Made by a program: the position numbers and the translations under genes
Part shown: positions 34,947-44,180 of the stretch, piece after piece
How positions within the stretch are numbered: the stretch's first letter is position 1
How the letters are laid out: every line of letters starts with the position of its first letter
Assembly: GCA_021784895.1 (NCBI GenBank)
Contig: JAJYHG010000043.1
Span: 1-64,000, forward strand
DNA from: Actinomycetes bacterium
GTDB taxonomy: Bacteria > Actinomycetota > Thermoleophilia > Solirubrobacterales > Solirubrobacteraceae
Direction: 5' to 3'
Length of the DNA: 64,000 nucleotides
Notes under the pieces: generated by a model
What the model saw: only the letters and a program-made list of their open reading frames with translations
What the model was told of the DNA's origin: nothing
The model's database searches: none

Positions 34947-37640
34947 TCACAGTGCCTCCAGCTCGGCCAGCAGGGCGGCGAGCTTGCCGCGCTCTGCGCC
35001 GACCACGGCAGCGGGCGCCTTGGCCACAAAGCCAGGGTTTGAGAGCTTGGCCTGCGCCCGCGCGACCTCGGCACCGAGCTGTTCCCGCCTCGCCTCGCGC
35101 CTGCGGGCGGCGGCCTCGAGGTCGACCTCGGCGGACGCCAGCACAATGATCGCGCCACCAGGGATCACGACCGTGGCCGCCTCATCGGCGGCGGGGCGCC
35201 CAGGGTCGGCGCCGCCGGCGGCCAGCTCCAGCCTGCCCAGGCGCGCGATCTGCGCCGCCGTGCCGTCGTAGCCTCCCGCCTGCAGCCGCGCCGGGAGGAT
35301 CGCAGACGGCCGCACGCCGGCGCCGTCGCGCCACGCACGGACCGCCTGGATCGCCTCGATCGCGCGGGCGATCTCGGCTTCCGCGGCTGCGTCGGGGCTG
35401 CCCGCGCAAGCAGCGGCGAAGCGGGCAGCGAGCAGACCGTCGGAGCCCGGAACGTAGCTGTAGATCTCCTCGGTCACGAACGGGATCAGCGGGTGCGCGA
35501 GCGTCACCGTCTCGGTCAGGACGTGCAGCAGCGTGGCCGCGGTGTCATGGTCACCGGCGCGCAGCCGCGGCTTGACCAGCTCCAGGTACCAGTCGCAGAG
35601 CTCGCTGTAGACGAAGTCGTAGAGCCCGAGCGCCGCCCTGGCGAAGTCAAAGTCGCCTATCGCCTGGTCGATGCCCGCCCGCGCTCGCGCCAGGCGGGCG
35701 AGGATCCAGTGGTCCTCGGGGGCCTGCGGCCGCAGGCCGGCGCGGGCCTCTGGGCCGACACCTGTGAGGATCAAACGCGAGGCGTTCCAGAGCTTGTTGG
35801 TGAGCTGGTGGCCCTGGGCGACGCGCTCCTCGCTGAAGGGGACGTCCTGGCCCGAGGACATCGCCAGCAGCCCCCAGCGCACGGCGTCGGCGCCGTAGGC
35901 GGGAAACGCGCCCGGGTCCTCGCCGGGCCGGCTCGCGAACACCGGCGGGCGGGGGCCGCCATCGATCAGCTCGAGCGGGTCGATGCCGGTGCCGAGCGAC
36001 TTTGACATCCGCCGGCGGTCTGGCGCCTGGATGATCGAGTGCACGTAGACATCTTGGAACGGCACCTGGCCGGTGAACTCGATGCCCATCATGATCATCC
36101 GCGCCACCCAGAGGAAGATTATGTCGCGGGCCGTCGAGAGCACGTCGGTCGGGTAGAAGGCTTCAAGCGCCGCGCTCTGCTCGGGCCAGCCGAGCGTGGC
36201 AAAGGGCCACAGAGCACTCGAGAACCAGGTGTCGAGCACGTCCTCGTCCCGCTCCCAGCCGGGACCGTCGGGCGCGGTGGTGCCGACGTGGACGCGACCG
36301 TCGTCGTGGTAGTAGACCGGCAGCTGGTGACCCCACCAGAGCTGGCGCGAGATGCACCAGGGACGGATGTTCTCCATCCAGTCGAGGTAGACCCTGTCCC
36401 AGCGCTCGGGGTGAAAGCGCACCTGCCCGGAACGGACGGCGTCGATCGCCGGCTTTGCCAGCTCGTCCATGCGCATGAACCACTGCAGGCTGATCAGCGG
36501 CTCGATCCGCCGGCCGGAGCGCTGGCTGAACGGAACCGTGTGCGTGTATGGCTCACGGCGCTTCAGCAGGCCGAGCGCCCCGAGCTCGGCGACGATCTCC
36601 TTCTGGGCATCGGCGGTGCTCAGACCGCGCAGGCGCTCGGGTATCTCGTCGCCCTCCATACAGCCATCCTCGCCGATCACGCTGAGGCGGGGCAGGCCGT
36701 GGCGGCCGCCGATCTCAAAGTCGTTGGGGTCATGGCCGGGGGTGATCTTGAGCGCGCCGGTGCCGAACTCCGGCTTGACGTACTGATCGGCGATGATCGG
36801 CAGCTCGCGTCCCACGATCGGCAGCGTCGCGCGCCGGCCGATCAGCTGCCGGTAGCGCTCATCAGCCGGGTTCACGGCGATCGCGACGTCGGCGAGCATC
36901 GTCTCGGGGCGGACGGTCGCGACCGTGATCGCGCCGCTGGCGGGGACCGTCTCGCCGCCGGCGGGGACCGTCTCGCCGCTGACGGGGACGAGCGGATAGG
37001 CGATGTAGTAGAGCGTGTCGGTGACCTCGCGCTCCTCGACCTCCAGGTCGGAGATGGCGGAGAGGCTGCCGGGGTCCCAGTTGACCAGGTAGCGGTCACG
37101 GTAGATGTAGCCCTTGTCGTAGAGGTCCACAAAGACCTTCAGCACGGCCTGCGCGTAAGCGGGATCGAGAGTGAACCGCTCGTCGGCGAAGTCGGCCGTT
37201 GAGCCGAGCCGCTTGATCTGCTCGATGATGCGGCTGCCGTAGCGCTCGCGCCATGCCCACACGCGAGCCACGAACTGCTCGCGGCCAAGCTGCTCGCGGC
37301 TGGTGCCGAGGCTCGTGAGCTCCTTCTCGACCTGGGTCTGGGTGGCGATGCCGGCGTGGTCGGTGCCGAGGATCCACTTGGTGCGCTTGCCCTGCTGGCG
37401 GGCACGGCGGATGAGCGTGTCCTGGACGGCGTTGTTGAGCGCGTGGCCCATGTGCAGCGCGCCGGTGACGTTGGGCGGCGGGATCGCGATCGAGTAGTTC
37501 TCGCTCGGGTCACCCTCGGGCTCGGGGTGGCCGATGCCCGAATCGATCCAGCGGCGGGCGATCCGAGGCTCGACCTCGGAGGGCTCATAGCGGGTCTTCA
37601 TCTCGGCCGCGGTCATGCGGGGCGCTTGACGAGTGCTCAT
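34947..37640 (-). CDS. valS: Valyl-tRNA synthetase
   Basis: 897 residues: PPPNVTGALHMGHAL with HMGH at 63-66, a large editing domain, RRRMSKSLGTGIDPLELID near 545 (the KMSKS loop), the anticodon-binding domain and a C-terminal coiled coil (ARRREARREQLGAEVARAQAKLSNPGFVAKAP) that binds the tRNA corner. The editing domain contains a short duplicated stretch (ETVPAGGETVPASG). ATG at 37640; -10-like TAAACT at 37651-37656 would give an almost leaderless transcript, so no T-box fits. Confidence 0.97.
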   Translation of the reverse strand: MSTRQAPRMTAAEMKTRYEPSEVEPRIARRWIDSGIGHPEPEGDPSENYSIAIPPPNVTGALHMGHALNNAVQDTLIRRARQQGKRTKWILGTDHAGIATQTQVEKELTSLGTSREQLGREQFVARVWAWRERYGSRIIEQIKRLGSTADFADERFTLDPAYAQAVLKVFVDLYDKGYIYRDRYLVNWDPGSLSAISDLEVEEREVTDTLYYIAYPLVPVSGETVPAGGETVPASGAITVATVRPETMLADVAIAVNPADERYRQLIGRRATLPIVGRELPIIADQYVKPEFGTGALKITPGHDPNDFEIGGRHGLPRLSVIGEDGCMEGDEIPERLRGLSTADAQKEIVAELGALGLLKRREPYTHTVPFSQRSGRRIEPLISLQWFMRMDELAKPAIDAVRSGQVRFHPERWDRVYLDWMENIRPWCISRQLWWGHQLPVYYHDDGRVHVGTTAPDGPGWERDEDVLDTWFSSALWPFATLGWPEQSAALEAFYPTDVLSTARDIIFLWVARMIMMGIEFTGQVPFQDVYVHSIIQAPDRRRMSKSLGTGIDPLELIDGGPRPPVFASRPGEDPGAFPAYGADAVRWGLLAMSSGQDVPFSEERVAQGHQLTNKLWNASRLILTGVGPEARAGLRPQAPEDHWILARLARARAGIDQAIGDFDFARAALGLYDFVYSELCDWYLELVKPRLRAGDHDTAATLLHVLTETVTLAHPLIPFVTEEIYSYVPGSDGLLAARFAAACAGSPDAAAEAEIARAIEAIQAVRAWRDGAGVRPSAILPARLQAGGYDGTAAQIARLGRLELAAGGADPGRPAADEAATVVIPGGAIIVLASAEVDLEAAARRREARREQLGAEVARAQAKLSNPGFVAKAPAAVVGAERGKLAALLAELEAL

Positions 37641-37708
37641 AGAGCGGCCGAGTTTAGGGCTCGATCGCCGACGGCTGCTGACGCTCGAGCCGCAGGCAGC
37701 CAGAGCGA

Positions 37709-37737
37709 GCAAATCAGGGGGTGCAACGGTGATTTGC
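37709..37737. repeat. CAAAYY palindrome with 13-base spacer, copy 4
   Basis: GCAAATCA (37709-37716), 13 bases, TGATTTGC (37730-37737). With one mismatch the pairing extends to 13 bases (AGCG before, CGCT after). Lies between the valS start and the clpX stop, so it can hardly be a promoter element of clpX; it may mark the transcript end of clpX or a protein-binding site. Confidence 0.8.
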
Positions 37738-37760
37738 GCGCTTAAGCTGGCTCCGCCAAC

Positions 37761-37782
37761 CGCTAGGCGGCCGCTAGGCGGC
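37761..37782. repeat. 11-base tandem duplication across the clpX stop codon
   Basis: CGCTAGGCGGC is repeated at 37761-37771 and 37772-37782; the second unit contains the clpX TAG. The first unit is a duplicate of the gene end. Confidence 0.7.
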
Positions 37783-39045
37783 CGCTTCGCCCTGGTCGCG
37801 GTCGTGGTCGACAGCCTGCGTGACCAGCGTGGGCGGCGTGCCCTTCTCGATCGTGTCGCGGGTGACCACGCACTTCTTCACGTCACGCCGCGAGGGCAGC
37901 TCGAACTGGACCTCGAGCAGGACCTCCTCGATGATCGACCGCAGCCCGCGGGCGCCGGTCTCGCGCTCGAGCGCGCGGTTGGCGACCGAGTGCAGGGCCT
38001 CGTCGGCGAACACCAGCTCGATCCCGTCGAACTGGAAGAAGCGCTGGAACTGCTTGACCAGGGCGTTCTTGGGCTCGGTCAGGATCTGCATCAGCTCGGT
38101 TCGGGAGAGCTGGTGGATCGCCGACATCACTGGCAGCCGCCCGATGAACTCGGGGATCAGGCCGTACTGGATCAGGTCCTCGGGCAGGCAGTGCTCGAAC
38201 ATCTCGCCCAGGTCGCGCTGCTCCTTGGACTGGATCTTGGCGCCGAAGCCGACCCCCTGATGGCCGATGCGCCGTTCAATCACGCGGTCCAGGTTGGCGA
38301 ACGCGCCGCCGCAGATGAACAGAACGTTGGTGGTGTCGATCGAGAGGAACTCCTGGTGCGGGTGCTTGCGTCCGCCCTGTGGGGGTACCGACGCGGTCGT
38401 GCCCTCGAGGATCTTCAGCAGCGCCTGCTGCACACCCTCGCCGCTGACGTCGCGGGTGATCGACGGGTTGTCGGCCTTACGCGCGATCTTGTCGACCTCG
38501 TCGATGTAGATGATCCCGGTCTCGGCCTTCTTGACGTCGTAGTCGGCAGCCTGGATCAGTTTCAGCAGGATGTTCTCCACGTCCTCGCCGACATAGCCGG
38601 CCTCCGTGAGCGCGGTCGCATCGGCGATCGCAAAGGGCACGTTGAGGATCTTGGCGAGCGTCTGCGCGAGCAGCGTCTTGCCACAGCCAGTCGGGCCGAG
38701 CAGCAGGATGTTTGACTTCTGCAGCTCGATGTCGTGGTCGTCGGTCTGCAGCATCTGCACGCGCTTGTAGTGGTTGTAGACCGCCACCGAGAGCGTCCGC
38801 TTGGCCTGCTCCTGGCCGACCACGTACTCACCCAGGACGTCGTAGATCTCCCGCGGCTTGGGCAGGTTCTGGATGTCGAAGTTCGGCGGGGCGGTGAGCT
38901 CCTCGTCGATGATCTCGTTGCAGAGATCGATGCACTCATCGCAGATGTAGACGCCCGGGCCGGCGATCAGCTTCTTGACCTGGCGCTGCGACTTGCCGCA
39001 GAAGCTGCAGAGCAGTTGCTCGTTTGAGTCAGTCGGGCGTGCCAT
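37774..39045 (-). CDS. clpX: ATP-dependent protease ATPase subunit ClpX
   Basis: 423 residues: N-terminal zinc finger [27 protein letters not shown], Walker [16 protein letters not shown], Walker B YIDEVDKI, sensor and the [23 protein letters not shown] and IGFGA-type pore/ClpP loops (GVGFGAKIQ). It unfolds tagged proteins for ClpP. It starts 72 bases after clpP; a palindrome over the clpP stop lies between. Confidence 0.98.
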   Translation of the reverse strand: MARPTDSNEQLLCSFCGKSQRQVKKLIAGPGVYICDECIDLCNEIIDEELTAPPNFDIQNLPKPREIYDVLGEYVVGQEQAKRTLSVAVYNHYKRVQMLQTDDHDIELQKSNILLLGPTGCGKTLLAQTLAKILNVPFAIADATALTEAGYVGEDVENILLKLIQAADYDVKKAETGIIYIDEVDKIARKADNPSITRDVSGEGVQQALLKILEGTTASVPPQGGRKHPHQEFLSIDTTNVLFICGGAFANLDRVIERRIGHQGVGFGAKIQSKEQRDLGEMFEHCLPEDLIQYGLIPEFIGRLPVMSAIHQLSRTELMQILTEPKNALVKQFQRFFQFDGIELVFADEALHSVANRALERETGARGLRSIIEEVLLEVQFELPSRRDVKKCVVTRDTIEKGTPPTLVTQAVDHDRDQGEAAA

Positions 39046-39101
39046 CGGTTCCCTCTCGAGGTTCTACGGCCAACTGCGACCGGCGAATCCGTGCTCACAA
39101 G

Positions 39102-39121
39102 ACTAGTGGCTGGCCACTAGT
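39102..39121. terminator. Palindrome over the clpP stop codon
   Basis: ACTAGTGGC-TG-GCCACTAGT: perfect 9-base arms with 2-base centre; the clpP TAG (39117-39119) lies in the right arm. No T-run. Could attenuate transcription into clpX or bind a regulator. Confidence 0.45.
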
Positions 39122-39701
39122 GCTGCGAGATCACCCGGTCGATGATTCCGTATTCCTTGGCCTCCTCGGAGCTCATGAAGTAGTCACGCTCAGTGTCCTT
39201 GGCGACCGCCTCCACCGGCTTGCCCGTGTGGTGGGCGATGATCTCGTCGAGCCGGTGGCGCAGGTCGATGATCTCGCGCGCATGGATCTCTATGTCGGTC
39301 GCCTGGCCCTGAAAGCCGGCGGAGACCTGGTGGATCAGGATCTTGGCGTTGGGGAGCGCCATCCGCTTGCCGGCGGCGCCGCCGCCGAGCAGCAGCGCAC
39401 CCATCGACATCGCGATGCCGACGCAGATCGTCTGCACGTCCGGCTTGATGAACTGCATCGTGTCGTAGATCGCCAGGCCCGCGTACACCGATCCCCCAGG
39501 CGAGTTGATGTAGAGCGAGATGTCCTTGTCTGGGTCCTCGGACTCTAGGTGCAGCAGTTGCGCGACGATCAGGTTTGCGATCTGGTCATCAACCGGTGTT
39601 CCCAGGAAGATGATCCGCTCGTTCAGGAGACGGGAGTAGATGTCGAACGCGCGTTCCCCGCGTGAGGTCTGCTCGACGACCATCGGAACCAGTGGGCTCA
39701 T
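39117..39701 (-). CDS. clpP: ATP-dependent Clp protease proteolytic subunit
   Basis: 194 residues: [26 protein letters not shown] at the start, [18 protein letters not shown], the catalytic Ser in [14 protein letters not shown] and His in [23 protein letters not shown], and the Asp later in [19 protein letters not shown]. Forms the 14-subunit degradation chamber with ClpX. Operon tig-clpP-clpX. Confidence 0.98.
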   Translation of the reverse strand: MSPLVPMVVEQTSRGERAFDIYSRLLNERIIFLGTPVDDQIANLIVAQLLHLESEDPDKDISLYINSPGGSVYAGLAIYDTMQFIKPDVQTICVGIAMSMGALLLGGGAAGKRMALPNAKILIHQVSAGFQGQATDIEIHAREIIDLRHRLDEIIAHHTGKPVEAVAKDTERDYFMSSEEAKEYGIIDRVISQH

Positions 39702-39744
39702 GCTTCTCGCTTCTTTCGCTTCCGGGGGCGGATTCCTGCCGACT

Positions 39745-41067
39745 CTAGCGGTCGTCCTGTGCGGGCGCGACCGGCTTGGCTTCGGCCACCAGCCACTTGA
39801 GTGCGCTGCGGCCGGCGACCTCGGCGCGCAGGCGTCCGCTGCGCCCGCCCGCGTCCAGGCGCGCGAGCAGCTTCGCAGCGGTGGTGCGCTCGCGCGCCGC
39901 GACCGGCTCGAGCGCCTCGAGCAGCTCCTCCTCCTGCGCCTCGATCCCCTCAGCCGCCACCACGGCGGCGATCACGGCCTCGCGCCGCAGCGCCCGCTCG
40001 GCCTCCTGCTCGGCCTCATGGGCGAGCTCCTCCTCGCTCTGGCCAGCGATCCGCAGGTACGTCTCCTTGGGGATCCCCTGCCGGGCGAGCGCAGCCAACG
40101 TCTCTTCGACCAGCTCGTGCGCGCGGGCGTGGATCAGCTGGTGGGGAACATCGATCGCGGTGCCGGCGACGACCGTGTCGAGCACAGCGCGCTCGTACTC
40201 CTCCTCGATCGCCGCCCGCTGATATTCGATCAGGCGCGCGGCGATGTCCTCGCGCAGCTCGGCGAGCGTGTCGAAACCGGCCGCACTGGAGGCGAAGTCG
40301 TCGTCGATCGCGGGCAGCCGCTTGTCCTTCACCTCGCGGATCGTGACCACAAAGCTCACCGGCTTGCCCGCCAGCTCGGGGGCACCGTAGTCGTCGGGGA
40401 AGGTGACCTCGAAGTGGCGCTCCTCGCCGGGGCTGGCTCCGATCAGTTGCTCCTCGAAGCCTGGGACCAGGCCGCCGGCGCCGAGCTCGACCAGCTGGTC
40501 GCGTCCAGTCGAGCCGGGAAAGGGCTCGCCGTCCATGGTGCCCGAGTAGTCGATCACCAGGTGGTCGCCCATGGCTGCGGCGCGCTCGACGGTCTCTAGC
40601 GTCGCGAGGCGCTCACGCAGGCGCTCGATTTCGGCATCGATCGCCTCCTCCGTGGCGGCCGGTTCGCGGCGTGGCACCTCGATGCCACGGTAGGCGCCGA
40701 GCGTCGCCACCGGGCGCACGCCAATCTCGATCGAGAAGGCCAGCGGTGCCCCGTCGCCGGGCAGGTCTCCGACCTTGATCTCCGGCTCCCCCACCGGGGC
40801 TATGCCGGCACCGTCGATCGCGTGGTCATACCAGGCGCCGATCGAGTCGCGCAGCGCTTCGTCCAGGACGTATTGCCGTCCAAGGCGGCCGATCACAACT
40901 GGCGGCGGAACCTTGCCCTTACGGAAGCCGGGGATCTTGAGCTGGCGCCCGAGCTTGCGGGCTGCCTGCTCGATGCGGCGCTCGACCTCCGCGGGAGCCA
41001 CTTGCGCCTCGACGCGTACGCGTGACTCTGGCAGCTCGGTGACGGTGGTGGTAACTGTTGTTGTCAT
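39745..41067 (-). CDS. tig: Trigger factor
   Basis: 440 residues: N-terminal ribosome-binding domain with [12 protein letters not shown] (the ribosome signature), PPIase domain ([65 protein letters not shown]), then a long helical C-terminal arm. Co-translational chaperone. A -10-like TATCGT at 41082-41087 lies 15 bases before the ATG. Confidence 0.97.
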   Translation of the reverse strand: MTTTVTTTVTELPESRVRVEAQVAPAEVERRIEQAARKLGRQLKIPGFRKGKVPPPVVIGRLGRQYVLDEALRDSIGAWYDHAIDGAGIAPVGEPEIKVGDLPGDGAPLAFSIEIGVRPVATLGAYRGIEVPRREPAATEEAIDAEIERLRERLATLETVERAAAMGDHLVIDYSGTMDGEPFPGSTGRDQLVELGAGGLVPGFEEQLIGASPGEERHFEVTFPDDYGAPELAGKPVSFVVTIREVKDKRLPAIDDDFASSAAGFDTLAELREDIAARLIEYQRAAIEEEYERAVLDTVVAGTAIDVPHQLIHARAHELVEETLAALARQGIPKETYLRIAGQSEEELAHEAEQEAERALRREAVIAAVVAAEGIEAQEEELLEALEPVAARERTTAAKLLARLDAGGRSGRLRAEVAGRSALKWLVAEAKPVAPAQDDR

Positions 41068-41084
41068 GTGGCGCCAGACGATAG

Positions 41085-42098
41085 CTACCGGCGTGCCTCG
41101 GCGGTCTTGGCCTGACCGCGCACGGGCACTCCCGGGGCGCCTGCTGACCGGGCCCTGGGCCTTTCTGCTGGCCGGCGTGATCGACGTGCTGGCTGCAGGG
41201 CTGCGCCTGCTCGCCCATAGCCGTCGCCACGAGCGTGCAGCTCGTGCGCGAGCCGGCCGAGGATGCGAGCGCCTGAGGCGCCCAGCGGATGGCCGATCGC
41301 GATCGCGCCGCCGCGCTGGTTGACCTTCTCCGGGTCGAGCTCGGGCCAGGCTTGCAGGCAGGCGAGCGACTGACCCGCAAAGGCCTCGTTCAGCTCGACC
41401 ACGTCGATCTGGTCCCAGCTCAGGCCCGCGCGCGAGAGCACCTTGTTCGCTGCCTGCACCGGGCCGATGCCGAACACGTCCGGGTCGACACCGTGGGCGG
41501 CGCGGGCGACGATGCGGGCCAGGGGAGCGCGGCCCAGCGGGGCCGCGCTCCCCTCGTCGGCTACCAGCACCGCGGCGGCGCCGTCGCTCAGGGGCGAGGA
41601 GTTGCCCGCCGTGAGGGTGCCGCCGTCGACGAACGCGGCCGGGAGCTTGGCGAGCTTCTGAAGCGAAGTGTCAGGGCCGATCCCGTAGGTGGCGGCCAGC
41701 TTCTCGGTGCTCTCACCGAGTGAGATTGTGTGGTGCCCCGGCATCCGCGGGTTGACCATGCGCCACCCCAGCGCCGAGGAGTGAAGCGTCTCATTGCCCG
41801 CCGGGAACGCTCGCGAGGGCTTCTGCATGACCCAGGGCGAGCGGCTCATCGACTCACCGCCGCCGGCCACGATGATCGTGGCGTCCCCGACCTCGATCGC
41901 GCGGCTTGCCTGGACCGCCGCCTCGAGGCTCGAACCGCAGAGCCAGTTCACGGTCACACCGGTCACGTGCGTCGGCCAGCCGGCCACCAGCGCCTGCAGC
42001 ACCTGAGCGGCCAGGTCATCCGGCCGCACGGCCGCGAGCGCGCCACCGTAGCGGCCGACGGGAACTCGGACAGCCTCATAAACGTAGGCGCTGCTCAT
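41085..42098 (-). pseudogene. Acetyl-CoA acyltransferase (thiolase) with internal deletions
   Basis: From ATG 42098 the reading matches thiolases: MSSAYVYEAVRVPVGRYGGAL, then VNWLCGSSLEAA with the first catalytic Cys, GGGESMSRSPW and GWRMVNPRMPG, LNEAFAGQSL and GHPLGASGARI with the catalytic His. Two stretches are missing relative to intact enzymes, about 40 residues between VLQAL and VAGWPT and about 45 between LAATYGI and GPDTSL, both without loss of frame. At GDGYG the frame is lost, removing the second catalytic cysteine (CxG near the C-terminus). The open reading frame continues to 41085 in unrelated sequence. A functional enzyme is not expected. Confidence 0.82.
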
Positions 42099-42192
42099 GC
42101 TCGTGCTCCTGATATCCGCCGCCCCGCGGGCGGAGACCGCCGAGCCAGGAGCCGGTGCTCGACCAGTTCTGCCGTTCGCTATCACGTACAAG

Positions 42193-42232
42193 CGTTCAGG
42201 GCGACCCCTCCGCGGAGGGGTCGCCCTGAACG
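42193..42232. repeat. 40-base perfect palindrome without spacer
   Basis: The 20-base left arm starts CGTTCAGGGCGACC and the right arm from 42213 is its exact complement; there is no loop at all. Such a long zero-spacer palindrome is unstable in bacteria unless small or newly formed. It directly precedes the tandem repeat and the recombinase relic. Confidence 0.85.
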
Positions 42233-42259
42233 GATCCTGAAGCGGGGATCCTGAAGCGG
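42232..42259. repeat. 14-base tandem repeat
   Basis: GGATCCTGAAGCGG at 42232-42245 is followed immediately by an identical copy at 42246-42259. Starts at the last base of the palindrome. Confidence 0.8.
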
Positions 42260-42275
42260 GCTGCCATATCACCCG

Positions 42276-42410
42276 CATATCCAACACGCCAACCTCGGCA
42301 TCACCAGCATCTACCTCCAAGGCATCGACAGCAGCGAAATCATCGCCACCGTCCACGGAAGGCCATCACCAACGATCTCCGCAACCGCCAGTCTCCAGAT
42401 GAGGCGGTAG
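42276..42410 (+). pseudogene. C-terminal relic of a tyrosine recombinase / integrase
   Basis: 44 codons in frame with a TAG at 42408: HIQHANLGITSIYLQGIDSS then EIIATVHGRPSPTISATASL. HANLGITSIYLQ carries the H of the H/W box and the nucleophilic Tyr nine residues later, and GID..EII.TVH is the tail typical of actinobacterial integrases of this group. Everything upstream of the last 44 residues is gone. It shows that an integrated element once ended here. Confidence 0.75.
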
Positions 42411-42678
42411 CGCCAACCCCCGGGTCGCCCGAAACACACCGGCCGACCCAACCTCGCACCACCGCATGGCGACGAGCAGGGCGCACGAGCCGCTCTCGTA
42501 TCAGTCCTGCTCTTGCGTCGTCGCGGGCACGCTGGCCCGCGTCCGCCTGGACACCCCTCTCCGTTCCCGCTTCGCCGCGGCGACTGTCACGCCCGGTGAT
42601 ACGTCGATTTGCCGGAGTAGCAAGTCGCACACAGCGCAGGGCGCGCGCTTCGCTGCCCGCACCCGGCGGCTAGGCGTC

Positions 42679-43371
42679 CTATGCCGCCCGGGCGGCCGGT
42701 CCGTCCAGCCACATCGGCCGCTGACCGTCGCGGTACCGGGTCAGATAGGCGACGCCTATGGTCGGGCGCGCGGCGGGAATAAGCACGCGCCAGAGCCCGC
42801 GGGTTGGGTGATACCCGGGCATGACCGCGACGCACACGCCATTGCGGTAGGCGGCCGAGCGAGACCGGATGGCCTGCCAGCCGTTCGCCTCCCCGAACCG
42901 GGCGAGGTTCGGGCAGCGGCCGTAGTCGTCGGCGCGGAGCTGCGAGTCGCTTATCCCGCCGTCGGCGAGGATGGCCAGGTTGTGGGGCGTGGTCAGGTCG
43001 GCGATCCACTCCACGTCGAAGCGGACCTCGAACAGCGCCCTGGCGTCCACCGGAACGCCGAGCGGCCGGCCGGCGTAGTCCGCGAGGCTATCCGGATGAA
43101 GTCCCACCCCCCCGGTCGGGTCGGCGGCCGCGACCTCCGCCGCGCGTGCCCGACAGAGTTCCGCCCACACCGTGGTCGAGTCCTCCGCCAGGTACAGCGT
43201 GCCGCCGAGTGTCTGGAAGCGGCTCGGCGCGGCGGCGTTCACCCACAGCGGGTCCGGTGCCGCGTCGGCGGGCAGGTACACGTGGCGGACGTACGCCCGG
43301 ACCGTTGCCCGCGTCAGCGTAAGCGCCGCGAGCGCCTGCGGGTCAAGCGGCGCGAGCGCGTCGATGCTCAT
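42679..43371 (-). CDS. RES-domain protein (candidate NAD+-degrading toxin)
   Basis: 230 residues. A RES domain is recognised by RAYVRHVYLP near the start, then SRFQTLGGTLYLAEDSTTVWAELCR, where R, the Gly-Gly-x-LY and the E are the conserved residues of this ADP-ribosyltransferase-like fold, and the C-terminal WQAIRSRSAAYRNGVCVAVM with the RS and N of the fold. Known RES toxins (MbcT, ParT) degrade or phosphorolyse NAD+ or modify a metabolic enzyme. The start overlaps the preceding gene by four bases (ATGA). Length is greater than many RES toxins (about 150-190). Activity is inference. Confidence 0.85.
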   Translation of the reverse strand: MSIDALAPLDPQALAALTLTRATVRAYVRHVYLPADAAPDPLWVNAAAPSRFQTLGGTLYLAEDSTTVWAELCRARAAEVAAADPTGGVGLHPDSLADYAGRPLGVPVDARALFEVRFDVEWIADLTTPHNLAILADGGISDSQLRADDYGRCPNLARFGEANGWQAIRSRSAAYRNGVCVAVMPGYHPTRGLWRVLIPAARPTIGVAYLTRYRDGQRPMWLDGPAARAA

Positions 43372-44180
43372 GTGGCAACGCTGTCGCGCAGTCGCTCGGC
43401 CCGCGCGCGCAACTCCGAGTAGCGGCTCTCGTGTAAGAGCTGGATGCCGGGCGGCGAGCCGGTCTCAAGCCAGCGCCAGGCGCCGTCGGGCCCGAGCCCA
43501 CCGATGATGATGAGTCCGACCGCGACGAGCGCTTCCAGCAACTCGCGGCGCTCCGGCGAGAGCCGCTCGGCGTCGAGGCGATGGGCCTGCCGTTCGGTTA
43601 CCCCGAGCAGCGAGGCAAGATCTGCGTATGTCAGCCCGTAAAGGGCACGGACGTCATCCAGCGGGTCGCCGGTCATCTTCGGGACGTCAGGGAGCTCGAC
43701 GGAGACCGCCGGTGCACGCACGACTGACCGCTCGGCGGCCAGTCGCATGGTCGTCGGGTCGTCGCGTGGTATCGCTGGCTCCGCCGGGGGCCGGGCGTTA
43801 TGCGCTGCGGTGTCCGATGCGGTCACCGCAGCCGTGAATCCGAGCGGGAGCACTGTAGTGCTCGGGACCGTCAGGCGGCACAGCGTGTAGAGCGTGCTTA
43901 GGCCGACCGAGCCAGCGTCCACAACAGCGAGCCCTCTCATCCTCGCCAGGAGGTTGGCGTCGAGTACAACCTTCACCGCGACGTGCTCAAGCAGCTGTTG
44001 GGGCCGAACCTCGGCACTCTCTGTCGCGCCGGCCAGCCACGTGCTCATTCCGAGTAGCGCGAACTCTGGGAGAGTCTCGCGACGCAGTGGAACTGTGCCT
44101 GGCGCATCCGGGACGCGCGAGAAGAAAAACTCGTGCCCGGTGCCGCCTGTGAGGGCCGATTCAGGGGCGGTGACGCTCAC
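43368..44180 (-). CDS. HTH protein with Xre/antitoxin-like C-terminus, partner of the RES protein
   Basis: 270 residues. The first about 160 residues are of unknown type (a beta-rich start and a long Ala-rich linker). Residues about 170-200 (LTYADLASLLGVTERQAHRLDAE) form a helix-turn-helix, then ERRELLEALVAVGLIIIGGLGPDGAWRWLETGSPP, close to the Xre/MbcA/ParS toxin-binding antitoxins that pair with RES toxins. GTG at 44180 overlaps the previous stop (GTGA), and its own stop overlaps the RES ATG. It is much longer than known RES antitoxins, which are about 110-160 residues. A combined regulator-antitoxin role is likely but unproven. Confidence 0.7.
   Translation of the reverse strand: MSVTAPESALTGGTGHEFFFSRVPDAPGTVPLRRETLPEFALLGMSTWLAGATESAEVRPQQLLEHVAVKVVLDANLLARMRGLAVVDAGSVGLSTLYTLCRLTVPSTTVLPLGFTAAVTASDTAAHNARPPAEPAIPRDDPTTMRLAAERSVVRAPAVSVELPDVPKMTGDPLDDVRALYGLTYADLASLLGVTERQAHRLDAERLSPERRELLEALVAVGLIIIGGLGPDGAWRWLETGSPPGIQLLHESRYSELRARAERLRDSVAT

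Larger units (their letters stand above)
42099..42678. other. Intergenic stretch with palindrome and recombinase relic
   Basis: 580 bases between the decayed thiolase and the RES gene. It holds the palindrome (42193-42232), a tandem repeat (42232-42259) and the integrase relic (42276-42410). From 42411 to 42678 I see nothing recognisable. Confidence 0.6.

Noticed and set aside
37641..37773. T-box leader upstream of valS
   Set aside because: A -10-like box is only about 11 bases before the ATG and no T-box, specifier loop or terminator structure is seen.
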